From Thermoplasmata archaeon (lineage in GTDB: Archaea; Thermoplasmatota; Thermoplasmata; Lutacidiplasmatales; UBA184), in assembly GCA_030040625.1 (NCBI GenBank), contig JASHTI010000121.1, forward strand, positions 1 through 5,620: a DNA stretch of 5,620 nt, in the 5' to 3' direction. This document shows positions 5,441 through 5,620 of the stretch, one piece after another (within the stretch, counting starts at the first letter, position 1; each line of letters begins with the position of its first letter). The notes under the pieces are model-generated. The model made no database searches. It was given only the letters and a program-made list of their open reading frames with translations, and was not told the origin of the DNA. Made by a program: the position numbers and the translations under genes.

Positions 5441-5620
5441 ACGTCCGCCCCGACCCCCGCCCCCTCGCGCCGCGACCATCCGGCCGCCGTCTTCTGGAGG
5501 GTACTGCGCGCGAACCCGCTCTCCCTCATCGGGTTCGTGATGGTGGTGATCATCGTCGTCGCGGCGTTCCTCGTGCTGGTCGACCCCCATGTCCTCGTCC
5601 CGTACGGGCCGCTCCAAGAG
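5441..5620 (+). CDS. ABC transporter permease, DppC/OppC type (3' partial, apparent ACG start)
   Basis: Sixty codons run open to the window edge. Taken with ACG read as the initiator, the protein begins (M)SAPTPAPSRRDHP, then FWRVLRANPLSLIGFVMV (18-35) and a membrane helix (about 27-47). A short cytosolic tail ending in a basic patch, then a W-x-x-L-x-x-NPLSLIG entry into helix 1, is the standard N-terminus of DppC/OppC permeases, and this gene normally follows dppB directly. No ATG, GTG or TTG occurs in frame between the TAG at 5432 and GTG 5537/ATG 5540, both already inside helix 1. The well-placed GGAGGT points to 5441. Either ACG really initiates, or it is a T-to-C difference (mutation or sequence error) from an ATG. 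The partner role in the same transporter is secure; the start codon is not. Confidence 0.8.

Noticed and set aside
4892..5617. Minus-strand open frame opposite the two permease genes
   Set aside because: It is a low-complexity Asp/Arg/Glu/His-rich shadow of hydrophobic permease codons, with no domain or start signal of its own.

Overview
The window (5,620 bp, GC-rich, with short sharply AT-rich islands only between genes) looks like an archaeal chromosome segment. The signs are TATA-box-like elements at the expected distance from gene starts, a Fic gene whose best start has no ribosome-binding site (as in a leaderless transcript), and strong GC bias at third codon positions in the metabolic genes. 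A GC-rich Thermoplasmata-type archaeon is my best guess, but no marker gene here proves it.

Layout from left to right. (1) 1-1158, plus strand: a saccharopine-dehydrogenase-family oxidoreductase, cut at its 5' end by the window edge. (2) 1269-2450, minus strand: a complete class II Fic protein (AMP-transferase type) with an N-terminal inhibitory motif and a C-terminal winged-helix-like region, convergent with gene 1. (3) 2451-2733: a divergent intergenic region with an AT-rich promoter island (2461-2507), a GC-rich stretch that folds into an unusually good RNA structure if read on the plus strand (about 2511-2678), and a TATA box inside an 18-bp near-palindrome (2679-2696). (4) 2734-4299, plus: a class III PLP-dependent aminotransferase of the glutamate-1-semialdehyde aminomutase type with an unusual Pro/Glu/Ala-rich N-terminal tail. 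(5) 4403-5434, plus: a DppB-type inner permease of a peptide/nickel-family ABC transporter. (6) 5441-5620, plus, running off the window: the start of the partner DppC-type permease, which has a strong Shine-Dalgarno sequence but ACG where ATG is expected.

The plus-strand genes suggest uptake and conversion of peptides or amino compounds: an importer, a PLP enzyme acting on an amino substrate, and an amino-acid-type dehydrogenase nearby. The substrate cannot be read from the sequence. The Fic gene is on the opposite strand, has a less GC-extreme composition, and looks like an independently acquired accessory gene.

The points most worth following up are the candidate structured RNA between the Fic and aminotransferase genes, the palindromic TATA element beside it, and the apparent ACG start of the second permease. 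I saw no CRISPR array, transposon, tRNA or rRNA.
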